Shown one piece after another: positions 32,799-42,012 of a stretch of 64,000 nucleotides of DNA. Source of the DNA: CAYSPT01 sp964432985 (GTDB lineage Bacteria; Muiribacteriota; CAYSPT01); the NCBI GenBank assembly GCA_964432985.1, contig CAYSPT010000019.1, positions 17,971 through 81,970 of the forward strand, in the 5' to 3' direction. The notes under the pieces are model-generated. The model saw only the letters and a program-made list of their open reading frames with translations, had not been told where the DNA came from and searched no databases. Position numbers and translations under genes: made by a program. Position 1 is the stretch's first letter; each line of letters begins with the position of its first letter.

Positions 32799-33770
32799 TT
32801 GCCGGTGAACGAGCTCAAAGACTCCTACGGGCGTCGCGTGGATTACATGCGGTTGTCTGTCACCGACCGGTGCAATCTCAGGTGTCGGTACTGCCGTCCT
32901 TTCAGCGAAAGCTGCAAGGTATCGCCGGATGAAGTGCTCTCATATGAAGAATTTCTCAGGGTAATCAGGATCGGAATCGGTCTTGGTCTGCACAATGTCC
33001 GTCTAACCGGTGGAGAGCCCCTGGTCCGCAAGAATATCGTCGGATTTGTTGGCCGCCTCGCCGAGCTGCCCGGGCTCGATGATTTGTCCATGACCACCAA
33101 CGGTCAGTTGCTCGGGAAAATGGCTGCTCAGCTCGGTTCTGCCGGTCTTCAACGGGTGAATATCGGGTTACCTTCTCTCAAACCCGGGCGTTACCGGGAT
33201 ATCACCGGTGGCCGTCTGGAAGCTGCACTTGACGGTATTGATGCCGCCCTGTCCGCCGGGCTGGATCCGGTGAAGATCAACGTCGTTCTGCTTGACGGCT
33301 GGAATCACGATGAAATCGAGGCTTTTCTCCAGTTTATGGACGATCGGCCCGTGCATGTGCGGTTCATCGAATATATGCCTTCACGTGGCGGTGATCTCTC
33401 TCTGCGCGGTGTATCCGTTCAAGAGGTTTCCCGCCGCCTGGTAGATCTGGGCTTGCTGCAAACACCGGTTCTCGGTCTCGGTCCCGCGGTGCAGTTCAAT
33501 CTTCCTGGAACCGGCGGGACAGTGGGCTTGATAAGTTCTCTATCAGGGGATTTCTGCTGCCGGTGCAACCGGCTGCGCGTATCTTCCACCGGACGTGCGC
33601 GTCCGTGTCTGTTGTCGGGAGCCACCCTGGATTTGAGAACACCACTGAGGTCTGGCGCTCCTGATGCGGATATGGCCGGTCTCTTGAAATCCGCCGTTCG
33701 GGCAAAACCGCGGATGGGTAATCACAACCCGGACCTGGCCAGGGAATGCATGGTTTCCATAGGAGGGTAA
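32799..33770 (+). CDS. moaA: GTP 3',8-cyclase MoaA
   Basis: Radical-SAM enzyme that starts molybdopterin synthesis from GTP. The N-terminal cluster motif is 'CNLRCRYC' (CxxxCxxC), followed by 'LTGGEPLVRKNI' for SAM binding. The C-terminal cluster is CxxC-13-C in 'CCRCNRLRVSSTGRARPCL', and the protein ends in GG as active MoaA does. The start is TTG 32799 or GTG 32805. The next gene encodes MoaC, the following enzyme in the pathway, 8 bases after the stop. Confidence 0.93.
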   Translation: MPVNELKDSYGRRVDYMRLSVTDRCNLRCRYCRPFSESCKVSPDEVLSYEEFLRVIRIGIGLGLHNVRLTGGEPLVRKNIVGFVGRLAELPGLDDLSMTTNGQLLGKMAAQLGSAGLQRVNIGLPSLKPGRYRDITGGRLEAALDGIDAALSAGLDPVKINVVLLDGWNHDEIEAFLQFMDDRPVHVRFIEYMPSRGGDLSLRGVSVQEVSRRLVDLGLLQTPVLGLGPAVQFNLPGTGGTVGLISSLSGDFCCRCNRLRVSSTGRARPCLLSGATLDLRTPLRSGAPDADMAGLLKSAVRAKPRMGNHNPDLARECMVSIGG

Positions 33771-33778
33771 CAGGGGGA

Positions 33779-34885
33779 ATGGTTTATCATTGCGATAAAG
33801 CCGAAGAAAAGACCGCAAAACCGGCTGCAACTGATCCGGAGTTGACACACATCGGTCCGGGAGGGGACGCCAGGATGGTAGATGTGGGCGGAAAGGATAT
33901 CACCCGCCGCCGAGCCAGGGCAGGGTGCAGGATTTCGATGAACGAGCGGGCATTTGCCGCTCTCACCGGGGGAAATCTCCCCAAGGGAGACGCCATGTGC
34001 GTGGCCCGGATAGCGGGAATTCAGGCGGCCAAAAAGACATCCGATCTCATTCCGCTGTGCCACCCTCTCCCGCTGGACCATGTTGCCATCGATTTTATAC
34101 CTGACCGCCATAACCGCTCGGTTTCCGTCGAAGCGGTGGTTACCACCAGCAGTCGTACCGGCGTAGAAATGGAAGCCCTGGTGGCGGTGTCCGCTGCCGC
34201 CCTGGCCCTCTACGACATGGTAAAAGCGGTGGACAGGGAAATGGTCATCAGCGATGTCTGCCTGCTTGAAAAATCGGGTGGTCGCCGGGGGCATTATGTC
34301 AGGGAAGGGGAAGTGCCCCGGCCGAACCCTGATGTGTCGGAGAAGGATTCGCCCGAGCAGAAATCGTCCGGGGCATCAGCCGATTCCGCCACCGGCGAGG
34401 TGGTGGCCGTATCAGTCAGCGACCGTTCGGGCATTCCAAACCAGATTGTTGGTGAAGTGGTAGCCGTATCAGTCAGCGAGCATAAGGGAGTTGCAAAGGC
34501 TAATGTTTCTCTTGTCCATCTTGAGGTAGGGGTGGGAATCAAGGGAGATGTGCACGGCGGCGACCATGACCGTCAGGTCAGTCTCCTGGCTGAAGAAAGT
34601 ATCGACAAGGTCCGGGCTAAGGGGCTGGATGTGCCCCCGGGCCGTATGGCTGAAAACATTACCACCAGGGGTATCGTGCTGCACGAACTCGAACTGGGAA
34701 CGCGGTTCCGCCTGGGGGATGAAGCTGTTGTCGTGCTGACGAAAATCGGCAAGGAGTGCCATAATCCGTGTGCGATCTACCATCAAGTGGGGGACTGCGT
34801 GATGCCCCGTGAGGGAATCTTCGTCAAGGTGTGCACCCCCGGCACGGTTAAACCCGGAGATAAAGTAGAAGTACTGAAAGATTAA
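33779..34885 (+). CDS. moaC: MoaC-MOSC fusion protein
   Basis: Residues ~15-170 are cyclic pyranopterin monophosphate synthase (MoaC): 'MVDVGGKDITRRRARA', 'ARIAGIQAAKKTSDLIPLCH', 'TGVEMEALVAVSAAALALYD' and 'MVKAVDREMVI', matching the E. coli active-site Lys, His, Glu and Asp context. Residues ~225-365 are a MOSC domain ('GVGIKGDVHGGDHDRQVSLL', 'GKECHNPCAIYH' with the conserved Cys, 'GIFVKVCTPG'). MOSC domains bind or transfer sulfur of Moco. The linker holds a 57-bp duplication that repeats the beginning of the MOSC domain (GEVVAVSVS twice). GGAGG precedes the ATG at 33779. Confidence 0.9.
   Translation: MVYHCDKAEEKTAKPAATDPELTHIGPGGDARMVDVGGKDITRRRARAGCRISMNERAFAALTGGNLPKGDAMCVARIAGIQAAKKTSDLIPLCHPLPLDHVAIDFIPDRHNRSVSVEAVVTTSSRTGVEMEALVAVSAAALALYDMVKAVDREMVISDVCLLEKSGGRRGHYVREGEVPRPNPDVSEKDSPEQKSSGASADSATGEVVAVSVSDRSGIPNQIVGEVVAVSVSEHKGVAKANVSLVHLEVGVGIKGDVHGGDHDRQVSLLAEESIDKVRAKGLDVPPGRMAENITTRGIVLHELELGTRFRLGDEAVVVLTKIGKECHNPCAIYHQVGDCVMPREGIFVKVCTPGTVKPGDKVEVLKD
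34394..34480. repeat. 57-bp direct duplication in the MoaC-MOSC linker
   Basis: The 30-base cores 34394-34423 and 34451-34480 share GTATCAGTCAGCGA and most flanking bases. They encode GEVVAVSVS plus D/E, 19 residues apart. Confidence 0.8.
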
Positions 34886-34897
34886 CGCAGCGAACCA

Positions 34898-35866
34898 TCA
34901 CGCTTCACGCTGCTCGAGGAACCAGCGGGCAAACCGCTCGATACCTTCTTCCATGGTGACCGTCGGATTATACCCCAGCATCTCCCTGGCCTTGTCGATG
35001 CAGGCGTAGGTCCTCGGTACATCTCCCGGTTGCATCGGTATGTGCTTGAAACGGGCTTTTTTACCCAGGGCATCCTCCAGCAGCCTGATCAGATCAAGTA
35101 GTTTGATGGTCTTAGATTCACCCAGGTTGAATATCTCGAAGTCGAACTGACCTTCTACGCTGGCCACTATCCCCTGGATGATATCAGAAATGTACGTGTA
35201 GTCCCGGTACGAGCTTCCGTCCCCATAAATAGAAATTTCCCGCCCATCGGTAATCAGGGAGGCAAACTTTCGGATGGCCATGTCGGGGCGCTGTCTCGGT
35301 CCGTAGACGGTGAAGAAGCGGAGGCAGGCCATGCTGAATCCGGCCAGATGGTGATAGGCGTGGCAGAGAGCCTCCCCGGCTATCTTGGTAGCACCGTACG
35401 GGGAGATAACCCGCAAATTGGTGTCGTCTTCACGAAAGGGAACCGCGTCCGTGATGCCGTAGACGGATGAAGAAGAAGCAAACACGAACCTCTGTACCCC
35501 CCCGGTGACTTGGGCAGCCTTGAGAACGTTCAGCGTACCCCTGATGTTGAGGTTCTCATAGAGTTCGGGGAATTCCAGGGATGGTCTGACGCCGCCGCGG
35601 GCGGCCAGGTGCACCACGTGTGAAGGGGCACATTCCCTGAAGGTTTTCTGTAGATCTGGCTCATTGCGTATGTCAATTTCGTGTAGAGAAAAACGGTCGT
35701 GAGATCGCAAGGAGGCAATGTTCTGTTCCTTCAATTCACGAGGATAATAGGGTTCGAAGCAGTCCAGGGCACATACTCTCCATCCCCCTTGAAGCAAGGC
35801 CTGGCTGAGATGTGATCCGATGAAGCCGGCTGCGCCTGTGACAAGAATGGTGCTGATATCAGGCAT
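34898..35866 (-). CDS. NAD-dependent sugar-nucleotide epimerase (UDP-glucuronate 4-epimerase-like)
   Basis: Extended short-chain dehydrogenase of 322 residues. 'VTGAAGFIGSHL' (residues 10-21) binds NAD, 'HLAARGGVRPSL' and 'FASSSSVYG' follow, and YxxxK is in 'SPYGATKIAGE'. The 'RFFTVYGPRQRPDMAI' segment and GVRPS fit the UDP-glucuronate/UDP-galacturonate 4-epimerase group. It likely supplies an activated sugar for surface polysaccharides; the neighbouring envelope genes agree. It converges with the MoaC-MOSC gene, 12 bases apart. Confidence 0.88.
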   Translation of the reverse strand: MPDISTILVTGAAGFIGSHLSQALLQGGWRVCALDCFEPYYPRELKEQNIASLRSHDRFSLHEIDIRNEPDLQKTFRECAPSHVVHLAARGGVRPSLEFPELYENLNIRGTLNVLKAAQVTGGVQRFVFASSSSVYGITDAVPFREDDTNLRVISPYGATKIAGEALCHAYHHLAGFSMACLRFFTVYGPRQRPDMAIRKFASLITDGREISIYGDGSSYRDYTYISDIIQGIVASVEGQFDFEIFNLGESKTIKLLDLIRLLEDALGKKARFKHIPMQPGDVPRTYACIDKAREMLGYNPTVTMEEGIERFARWFLEQREA

Positions 35867-35898
35867 CGGGTAGCATCCTTTTCTGACTACATCCTTTT

Positions 35899-37071
35899 CT
35901 ATTCGTATTCCTGTTCCTGGTTTTGCTTCCGGCGGATTTCTGTTTCGAGGTTGGCGATTTGTTCCTTGATGGTGTTGATTTCGCTCTCTAATTGGGAGAA
36001 TTCTCCATCGATTTCTCCCAGATCATTCTTGTATTTAACTCTCATCGTCCGGGCTTGATCCGACTGTTCCTGACGGTATTTGCGGTTCCAGCGGGAATAC
36101 TTCCTGTCAGCTTCCTTATATTCATCCTGGAGTATGTCCTGCTTTATCTGGAGCTCATCGAGACGGAGTTGCAGTGCGGCCAACCGTTTTTCCTGAGCGT
36201 CCCGCTCATTTATGGCCTTCTGTTCGGCCATGTACTGTTCCTCCTGTTGCTGCTGCTCTTCTTCTAGAGCCTGACGCGTGGCCTCTTCTTCCTGCCGGCG
36301 CTTTTTCTCCGCTTCTATATAGGCTTGCCGGCGCTTCTGCTCCTGCTCTATTTCCTGCAGTATGGCCGCAGCATAAGCTGCTTCCTGCGTTGGCAGGCTG
36401 GAAATCTCGAGCTTTTTTAAAATCGGCAGCGCCTCCGCTGCCCGACCTCCGAGATAGTAGACCCGGGCCAGATCGTATTGATTTTCATTGTTTTCAGGGG
36501 ACCGGGTGAAAGCCCGTTCCCGGCGGAAAAACATTTCTTTCAACAGCCCCTTGTCATCTTCTCCCAGAATGTCCTGGTCGAGGGTAATGGCCGATTCAAA
36601 CAGGGGTATGGCTTCGTCGACCCGATCACTGTCCAGGTTGGCTATCGCTTGTCCAAAAAGCTTTCCGGCTTTTTCCGGGTCCCTTTTCGGTTTTGCGTCG
36701 ACTGCCGCTATTTCTGATTTTTTATGGGATTTCTCAGATGCCCCGGCATCTTTTTTCACCGGCCGCCTGGCTGCTTTCCGGCGCCTCCTCCTGGATTTGG
36801 GTTTCTGTTTCCGGGGATCTTTTTTCGTGCTTTGCCCTACGCCTGGTTTCGACCGCTTTGATGACCGGATCTGCGGATCGTCAGATTCCTTCTGAATGTC
36901 CTGCTCTTCCTCGGTGGTTTCCGTTTCGGCCTCCTCGCCTTCGGCTTTCACAGATGCTTTCGGGGGAGAAGAAAGGGCTTCAACATCTTCCTTGATGGTG
37001 TGGTACCGGCCCATGGAGTACGCGCCGACTACAACAATGATGACCACACAGAGAAAGGTAAAAATCCGCAC
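35899..37071 (-). CDS. membrane-anchored TPR/coiled-coil protein of unknown function
   Basis: I do not recognise the family. The N-terminus is a single membrane anchor ('VRIFTFLCVVIIVVVGAYSM'), followed by an acidic segment, a very basic Lys/Arg stretch (RKQKPKSRRRRRKAARRPVK), TPR-like helices ('LDSDRVDEAIPLFESAITL', 'DLARVYYLGGRAAEALPIL') and a ~170-residue Gln/Glu-rich coiled coil to the end. Its frame is open back to 37344 without ATG. I choose GTG 37071 because a TATAAT box (37116-37111) lies ~45 bases upstream; TTG 37092 is an alternative. It probably spans or organises the envelope from the inner membrane. Confidence 0.65.
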   Translation of the reverse strand: MRIFTFLCVVIIVVVGAYSMGRYHTIKEDVEALSSPPKASVKAEGEEAETETTEEEQDIQKESDDPQIRSSKRSKPGVGQSTKKDPRKQKPKSRRRRRKAARRPVKKDAGASEKSHKKSEIAAVDAKPKRDPEKAGKLFGQAIANLDSDRVDEAIPLFESAITLDQDILGEDDKGLLKEMFFRRERAFTRSPENNENQYDLARVYYLGGRAAEALPILKKLEISSLPTQEAAYAAAILQEIEQEQKRRQAYIEAEKKRRQEEEATRQALEEEQQQQEEQYMAEQKAINERDAQEKRLAALQLRLDELQIKQDILQDEYKEADRKYSRWNRKYRQEQSDQARTMRVKYKNDLGEIDGEFSQLESEINTIKEQIANLETEIRRKQNQEQEYE

Positions 37072-37184
37072 CCCGACGCACCACCCATACAAATACTTTA
37101 CTTCATTCAGATTATACCACGGAGCAGTATCGTTTTTGCAGTTAATCCTTTGTCGATAGCGGTAGTTGTTTCCTACGTCTCTGC

Positions 37185-39284
37185 TTAATATATATCCAAG
37201 GCGCCTAATGTGTGCCAGGTGAGGTCCGCATCCGGCATGGAGACGAGCGGCTCGTACAGGGGATAAGGTCCCGGCTGACCGTAGCTCAGCTTGAACTGCT
37301 GGGTATAATCCTGAAATGACAGTGGATTGACGCCGGGGACCCACAGACGGCCCTGCAAAAGCGGGAGTCCGTCGGTGCCGGTGATAGTGTCGGTTGCGTT
37401 TATTCCCAAGCCCATGATGATTTCGTAAGCACCCGGTTCGAGATCATGCGGTATGTGCAGGACGGTCCGTTCCCGGAGTTCTCTCCTGCCGTTGGTTGTT
37501 TTCTCGCTGCCGGGAAGTATCCACTGCCCGATGGTGTGGACGTCGTGAAATACGAGCAGGCCTCTTCGCACCGGTACCGGTGAGCCTGCCTTCCGGAGAA
37601 GAAGCAGGGGAGTTTCCGGTACGGGTTGACCTGGCTTTGAATCCAGCGACCAGTGATAATCGAGTTCCAGAAGGCCTCCCCTCCTGGCCGCAGCCGGCTT
37701 CCATGAAAAACCATTCAACTGCACGGTGGGCGCAAGTGTAAAAGGACATGTTCCGCTGAATGTGGAGGCAGCGGTGTGACGACGGAGTCCGGGGCTGTTT
37801 GCCTCGTGCATCCACCGGGGAATCAGCCAGCAGGTCGGGCCGTACCGCACTGGATGAAAGTGCTTGAGAAGCCCCGCGGCTATACCCGGCGGTTCCATGA
37901 GCGGTGAAAAGAAGAGTTTTTCCGGATGGTTTTCTTTCAATTTCACGATGGCTTTTCTTACCTGGTCGGTAAACAAATCGATTACCACAAGTGACCGGTC
38001 GCTTCCCCGGTTCTCCATTTTCTGTATGAAGAGCGGCGGCCGGTAACTGACGTTGGAATCTCCCAGGATAAAACCGCCGGGCCCGGCGAGTTTCAGCACC
38101 GATTCTCCGTAAGAGCGGGCGGAGATATCATTGCGGTACGAAAGCCTGTACCCTTCCCAGGCGGGATACAGGAGTGTGATAATCACGCCAGCGGTTATCG
38201 CACCTCTGCGGATAACAGGCCTGGTGACTGCTTTACTAAGAACGTCGTCAAGGCGCTGCAAACCGCAGACTGCCCACATGGACAGCATGACCAGGGCCGG
38301 GAGGCACATGCGATGTATTTCACCGGTGGAGAAATTGGCCAGGAAACCAATATTGAGAACGAAACTCCCCAGGGTAAACAAAAACAAGGGCCGTTGAGAC
38401 CGGTAAAGCTTCTGCATACCGGCCAGGGCAGCCAGGCAGGCGATAGGTCCAATGCTCATAAACAGGAGAATAAGCAGTTGTTTGGTGCGGTACAGGATCT
38501 CCGGCAGTGAGAACACCATAAAGTACGGCTGGAAATCTCTAGCGGTTATCGTTCTGAGCCAGGTAGCAATCGTCCGGGGAATCAGGGGATCCAGCAGAAC
38601 AGTTTCATACGGAAGGCGAAGGGCCGTGACGAACAGCGGAGTTAACCCGATCAGAAAAACAAGCCCGGCTATCCCCAGGGACATCCATGATCTCGTCAAC
38701 CGCTTGAGAAGACCGGCGCTGACCGCCAGCATGACCAGGTACAGCATGGTCGTCATTCGCAGCGATATCATGAATCCGGCCAGCATAATTGACAGAAAAA
38801 CGACCTTTCTCCTCGGGTGCAGGGCCGTGATGGTGACCGCCAGCAGGAGAACGATTTCCAGTGTGTAGACCTCGGCCACCAGGGACACTTCCCGAAACAG
38901 GGATGCCATTGAAAGAAGCAGGGCTCCCGCGGCTGCAGCAGCCGGCCGGCACCGGAAGACGGACCGCGCCGTGAGAAAAAACAACCCGGCTGCAACGGCG
39001 GCCATCACAGTCGAGAGCACATTCAGTCTCCAGGAAATCTCACCGAACGGAAAGAAAGTCACTGCCAGCTTTCCCAGGATGACATAGAGCGGATAGCCGG
39101 GCTGGTGGGGAACACCCGTGGTAGAGGCGGCCATGACCAGTTCGGCACTGTCATACCAGTGAAATGTCGGACACACCGCGGCCAGATTGACGGCAAGAAC
39201 TGCCAGCCCCAGCGCGGCGGCCAGCGGCATGGTCCATCGTCCCGCGTTACAGTGTGTCGTCGGCTGTGTAGTGGTCTTTTGCAT
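37185..39284 (-). CDS. DUF2723-like GT-C glycosyltransferase membrane protein
   Basis: 699 residues with ~10 membrane helices in the first ~400 residues and a soluble C-terminal part. The first loop 'WYDSAELVMAASTTGVPHQP' followed by GYPLYVILGKL is the DUF2723 hallmark (catalytic-type Asp-Ser-Ala-Glu and HxPGYP). Such proteins are predicted polyprenyl-phosphate-dependent mannosyl- or other GT-C glycosyltransferases for protein or surface glycosylation. The start ATG 39284 overlaps the 3' end of the next gene by 38 bases; ATG 39233 is an alternative. It forms a set with the following GT-C-like gene and murB. Confidence 0.82.
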   Translation of the reverse strand: MQKTTTQPTTHCNAGRWTMPLAAALGLAVLAVNLAAVCPTFHWYDSAELVMAASTTGVPHQPGYPLYVILGKLAVTFFPFGEISWRLNVLSTVMAAVAAGLFFLTARSVFRCRPAAAAAGALLLSMASLFREVSLVAEVYTLEIVLLLAVTITALHPRRKVVFLSIMLAGFMISLRMTTMLYLVMLAVSAGLLKRLTRSWMSLGIAGLVFLIGLTPLFVTALRLPYETVLLDPLIPRTIATWLRTITARDFQPYFMVFSLPEILYRTKQLLILLFMSIGPIACLAALAGMQKLYRSQRPLFLFTLGSFVLNIGFLANFSTGEIHRMCLPALVMLSMWAVCGLQRLDDVLSKAVTRPVIRRGAITAGVIITLLYPAWEGYRLSYRNDISARSYGESVLKLAGPGGFILGDSNVSYRPPLFIQKMENRGSDRSLVVIDLFTDQVRKAIVKLKENHPEKLFFSPLMEPPGIAAGLLKHFHPVRYGPTCWLIPRWMHEANSPGLRRHTAASTFSGTCPFTLAPTVQLNGFSWKPAAARRGGLLELDYHWSLDSKPGQPVPETPLLLLRKAGSPVPVRRGLLVFHDVHTIGQWILPGSEKTTNGRRELRERTVLHIPHDLEPGAYEIIMGLGINATDTITGTDGLPLLQGRLWVPGVNPLSFQDYTQQFKLSYGQPGPYPLYEPLVSMPDADLTWHTLGALDIY

Positions 39285-41007
39285 AGATAGTTATCACCGG
39301 GTAAGCATTGTACAGCGCCTGGGCGTGCATAAAATAGCGGTGCGGCCAGGCGGCGGCAGTAAATAGTTTGCGGTAACCGGGCATGGTTCTGTCGAAGCCC
39401 AGTTCATTACAGAAGGCTTCTCCGGAATCTGTTTGGGCCTCTCCGGAATCTGTTTGGGCTTCTCCGGAATCTGTTTGGGTTTCTCCGAAATCTGTTTGGG
39501 TTTCTCCGAAAGTGTGTACCATGGCCAGCAGGTGGATCCCTTTTGTATCCAGGTACCGGGGGATGGTTTTGGCGGTGACGTAACCGGCGGCTTCGTGGTT
39601 GACCAACCCGCTGATATCTACGATTATGCAGCCTGATTCCCATTGCAGCTTTCCGATGTCAAAAGCGGCGACGAGGGTGCCGTCAGCTATGTGCTCGTTG
39701 AGAAAAGCGGCAGCCCGCCCGTGGGCTCGTTTGAGATGCATTACCGCGTCCTTGTGCATAGCGTGCCAGACAAACAGCCCTTTTACCTGCAGTAGAAAGA
39801 GGGTAACGAGAAGAAGCAGCCATAGTCGTTTGCGGGAGCCCGGCGCCGGTGCCAGGCCGAAACACAGGATGAGAGGGGCAAACAGGAAGCAGGGGGCCAG
39901 GTACCTGCCTCCTCCTCCCGCCGCCGGCAGGAACAGGAGCGTGAATCCCAGAGAAGCCAGGCAAAGCATGAGAACTATTCTGGACCGGGGCCGGGCTTTG
40001 GAATACAAAGCCCGTATACAGCACAGTACCCCAAACACCAGAATAACCAGAGTAACCAGGGTTGAGATCGTTTCCCCCGCTCCCTGGGGCAGCGCGGGAA
40101 ACTTAGCTGCCGCCGCCAGATGGTGCGGCGGCCAGCCAACGATGAAATCACGGACGAACAGAAACGTGTCCTGAAAAAACGTTGCCAGCCCTTTCGGAAA
40201 CACTATCAGAGGTTCGGTAGGAAGGTTCCATATCCACCGCCGGCTGAAGGAGGTCTGAGGAATCCAGTTCGTGGTGTGGAGGCGGTAGACGAGTGACAGC
40301 AGCCCTGTGCCGCAGATTAAGGCTATCAGTGGTTGGAACCAGTGTCCGGTTGGAGCGCTGTCCGGGTGCTTCAGGGTACGGCGCTGTTCGAACATGATGA
40401 GTATGGCGGTCAATACCATAAAAATACCTTCCGGCCGCACCAGAGGGAGGAGCAGGGCGGGAAGGATGACTGAGCGATGATTACGCGTGCCCGTGTAGAG
40501 CAGAAGGAGGGCTGCCAGAAACAGGAACAGAGACGTTTCCATACCAGTGAGGGAAAACCAGGTGACGTTTGGAATTCCCAGGCAGATTACGGGAATCAGA
40601 ATTCGGGAAACGGTATCGAATGCCGGACAGTCCCTGAGAAAACGCCACAGGGCCAAACCGGTCAGGAGATGAAAAGCAAGTCCGCTGATCATCCCCGCTG
40701 CTTCTCCCGGAATCCGGCACCACATGAGAAAAGCAAGCCACAGTGTCCACAAGGGACTCGAAGTCCCCGCGGAGGGGGTCATTCCGTCATAGGTCAAAAA
40801 TCCTTTGGTGAGAAGATTCCTGGCATATACCAGGTGGATATACGAGTCGTCCAGGGGAAGTCCCGCCCCGCCCTCAATTCCGCCTGCGAATCCGCCTGCA
40901 CATTCCGAGAAAGGTCCTGAGAGGAGGTAGAGAGGTGGAATGATCAGCAGCGTCAGAAGCAGCGCAAGTTCCCTGTACAGGTTTTTTGAACGTGTTGCCG
41001 CGCTCAT
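39247..41007 (-). CDS. multi-pass GT-C-like membrane protein
   Basis: About 586 residues from ATG 41007 (which overlaps the murB stop as ATGA). It has ~9 membrane helices and a first periplasmic loop 'LPLDDSYIHLVYARNLLTKG' with the DDxY-type acidic pair typical of GT-C glycosyltransferases, and 'GTSSPLWTL'. The C-terminal soluble part carries a repeat-expanded linker of 7-residue units (DSGEAQT) encoded by 21-bp tandem repeats. A glycosyltransferase for envelope glycans is likely; donor and acceptor are unknown. Confidence 0.75.
   Translation of the reverse strand: MSAATRSKNLYRELALLLTLLIIPPLYLLSGPFSECAGGFAGGIEGGAGLPLDDSYIHLVYARNLLTKGFLTYDGMTPSAGTSSPLWTLWLAFLMWCRIPGEAAGMISGLAFHLLTGLALWRFLRDCPAFDTVSRILIPVICLGIPNVTWFSLTGMETSLFLFLAALLLLYTGTRNHRSVILPALLLPLVRPEGIFMVLTAILIMFEQRRTLKHPDSAPTGHWFQPLIALICGTGLLSLVYRLHTTNWIPQTSFSRRWIWNLPTEPLIVFPKGLATFFQDTFLFVRDFIVGWPPHHLAAAAKFPALPQGAGETISTLVTLVILVFGVLCCIRALYSKARPRSRIVLMLCLASLGFTLLFLPAAGGGGRYLAPCFLFAPLILCFGLAPAPGSRKRLWLLLLVTLFLLQVKGLFVWHAMHKDAVMHLKRAHGRAAAFLNEHIADGTLVAAFDIGKLQWESGCIIVDISGLVNHEAAGYVTAKTIPRYLDTKGIHLLAMVHTFGETQTDFGETQTDSGEAQTDSGEAQTDSGEAFCNELGFDRTMPGYRKLFTAAAWPHRYFMHAQALYNAYPVITIYAKDHYTADDTL
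39418..39513. repeat. 21-bp tandem repeat in the GT-C-like gene
   Basis: About four and a half units of the pattern CTCCGGAATCTGTTTGGG plus three bases. The last two units carry a shared CCGAAA variant. On the minus strand they encode (D/S)(S/F)GE(A/T)QT units. Confidence 0.92.
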
Positions 41008-41963
41008 AGGGACATGCGTTTCAGGCGATGGTATCCCACGCAGCGCACTTCTTCTTCCAGGCGGATACCGAATCTCTCCTGCACGCGTGACTTCATCGAA
41101 TCGGCCAGATTTCGGACGTCGCACGAAGAAGCCGAGCCCAGGTTGACAATGATGTTGGCGTGTTTTTCGAATACTGCTGCTCCGCCGATTTTCATTCCGT
41201 GAACTCCAGCTTCCGCCAGCAGTTTCCCGGCACTGCGGCGCCGGTCCCCCGGTTTTTCCGGGGGAAGGTTTTTGAAAAAGCTTCCCGCCGACGGGATTGC
41301 GGGAAGTTCGGGAAGCTTTTGCCGCCGGAGTTCCAGAACTTCCTCGCAGCGCGCGGTCAGGGCAGAGGTATCTCCGGTATCGAGCAGGAGTTCCACGGCG
41401 ATGATGAGACCGCCGGAAACCTTGACCCGTGAACTACGGTAGGTGAACAACATGGCGTCGCGTGAAATCCACGATGGAACTTTCCCGGGACAGGCCAGCA
41501 AAACCCGGTGGACCATGGAGCAAATCTCGCGGCCGTATGCTCCCGCGTTACCGTAAACCGCTCCTCCCACGGTGCCCGGTATCCCGGCCAGCGACTCCAG
41601 CCCGGCCAATCCCGAGGAGATGGTCTGCTGGACCAGGTCTCTCAGCAGCAGGCCGCTTCCGCAGCGCACCAGGCAGCGGCCGTCAGCCCCGGGGGTGACA
41701 GCCAGTGAGGTTACCCGGTTGATCAGAATCAGTCCGGGAAATCCACGGTCGTCTACCAGTACGTTGCTGCCCTCACCCAGGACAAGAAGAGAAACACCTG
41801 CCTCACGACAGGTGTCCCACACGGTGTACAGTTCCTCTTCATCCCCGGTTTCTAACAGCCAGCGCCCCGGCCCGCCGATATCAAACGTCGTATAGGCTTT
41901 AAGCGGGACTTCTGAGGTTATCCTGGGAAGAATATGTTTTCCCAGACAATCCGGAAATACCAT
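41004..41963 (-). CDS. murB: UDP-N-acetylenolpyruvoylglucosamine reductase
   Basis: FAD enzyme that completes UDP-N-acetylmuramic acid for peptidoglycan. Motifs: 'TTFDIGGPGRWLLE' near residue 25, 'LGEGSNVLVDDRGF' for FAD, 'GTVGGAVYGNAGAYGREI' with the conserved Tyr/Gly-rich loop, 'FTYRSSR', 'IPSAGSFFKN' with the catalytic Ser, and a C-terminal 'VRCVGYH' with the conserved Glu nearby (EEEVRC). GAAGG lies 7 bases before ATG 41963. It ends in an ATGA overlap with the GT-C-like gene, so the two are coupled. The gene cluster points to peptidoglycan and envelope synthesis. Confidence 0.93.
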   Translation of the reverse strand: MVFPDCLGKHILPRITSEVPLKAYTTFDIGGPGRWLLETGDEEELYTVWDTCREAGVSLLVLGEGSNVLVDDRGFPGLILINRVTSLAVTPGADGRCLVRCGSGLLLRDLVQQTISSGLAGLESLAGIPGTVGGAVYGNAGAYGREICSMVHRVLLACPGKVPSWISRDAMLFTYRSSRVKVSGGLIIAVELLLDTGDTSALTARCEEVLELRRQKLPELPAIPSAGSFFKNLPPEKPGDRRRSAGKLLAEAGVHGMKIGGAAVFEKHANIIVNLGSASSCDVRNLADSMKSRVQERFGIRLEEEVRCVGYHRLKRMSL

Positions 41964-42012
41964 TCTGAAGCGCCTTCTTTAAAAAAAACGCAAGTTTTAA
42001 AATGCCTGCTTC

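Noticed and set aside
41981..41998. Possible terminator after lipoprotein gene A (A/T-rich stem with T8 on the minus strand)
   Set aside because: The stem is only five weak pairs, so the T-run alone is not convincing.
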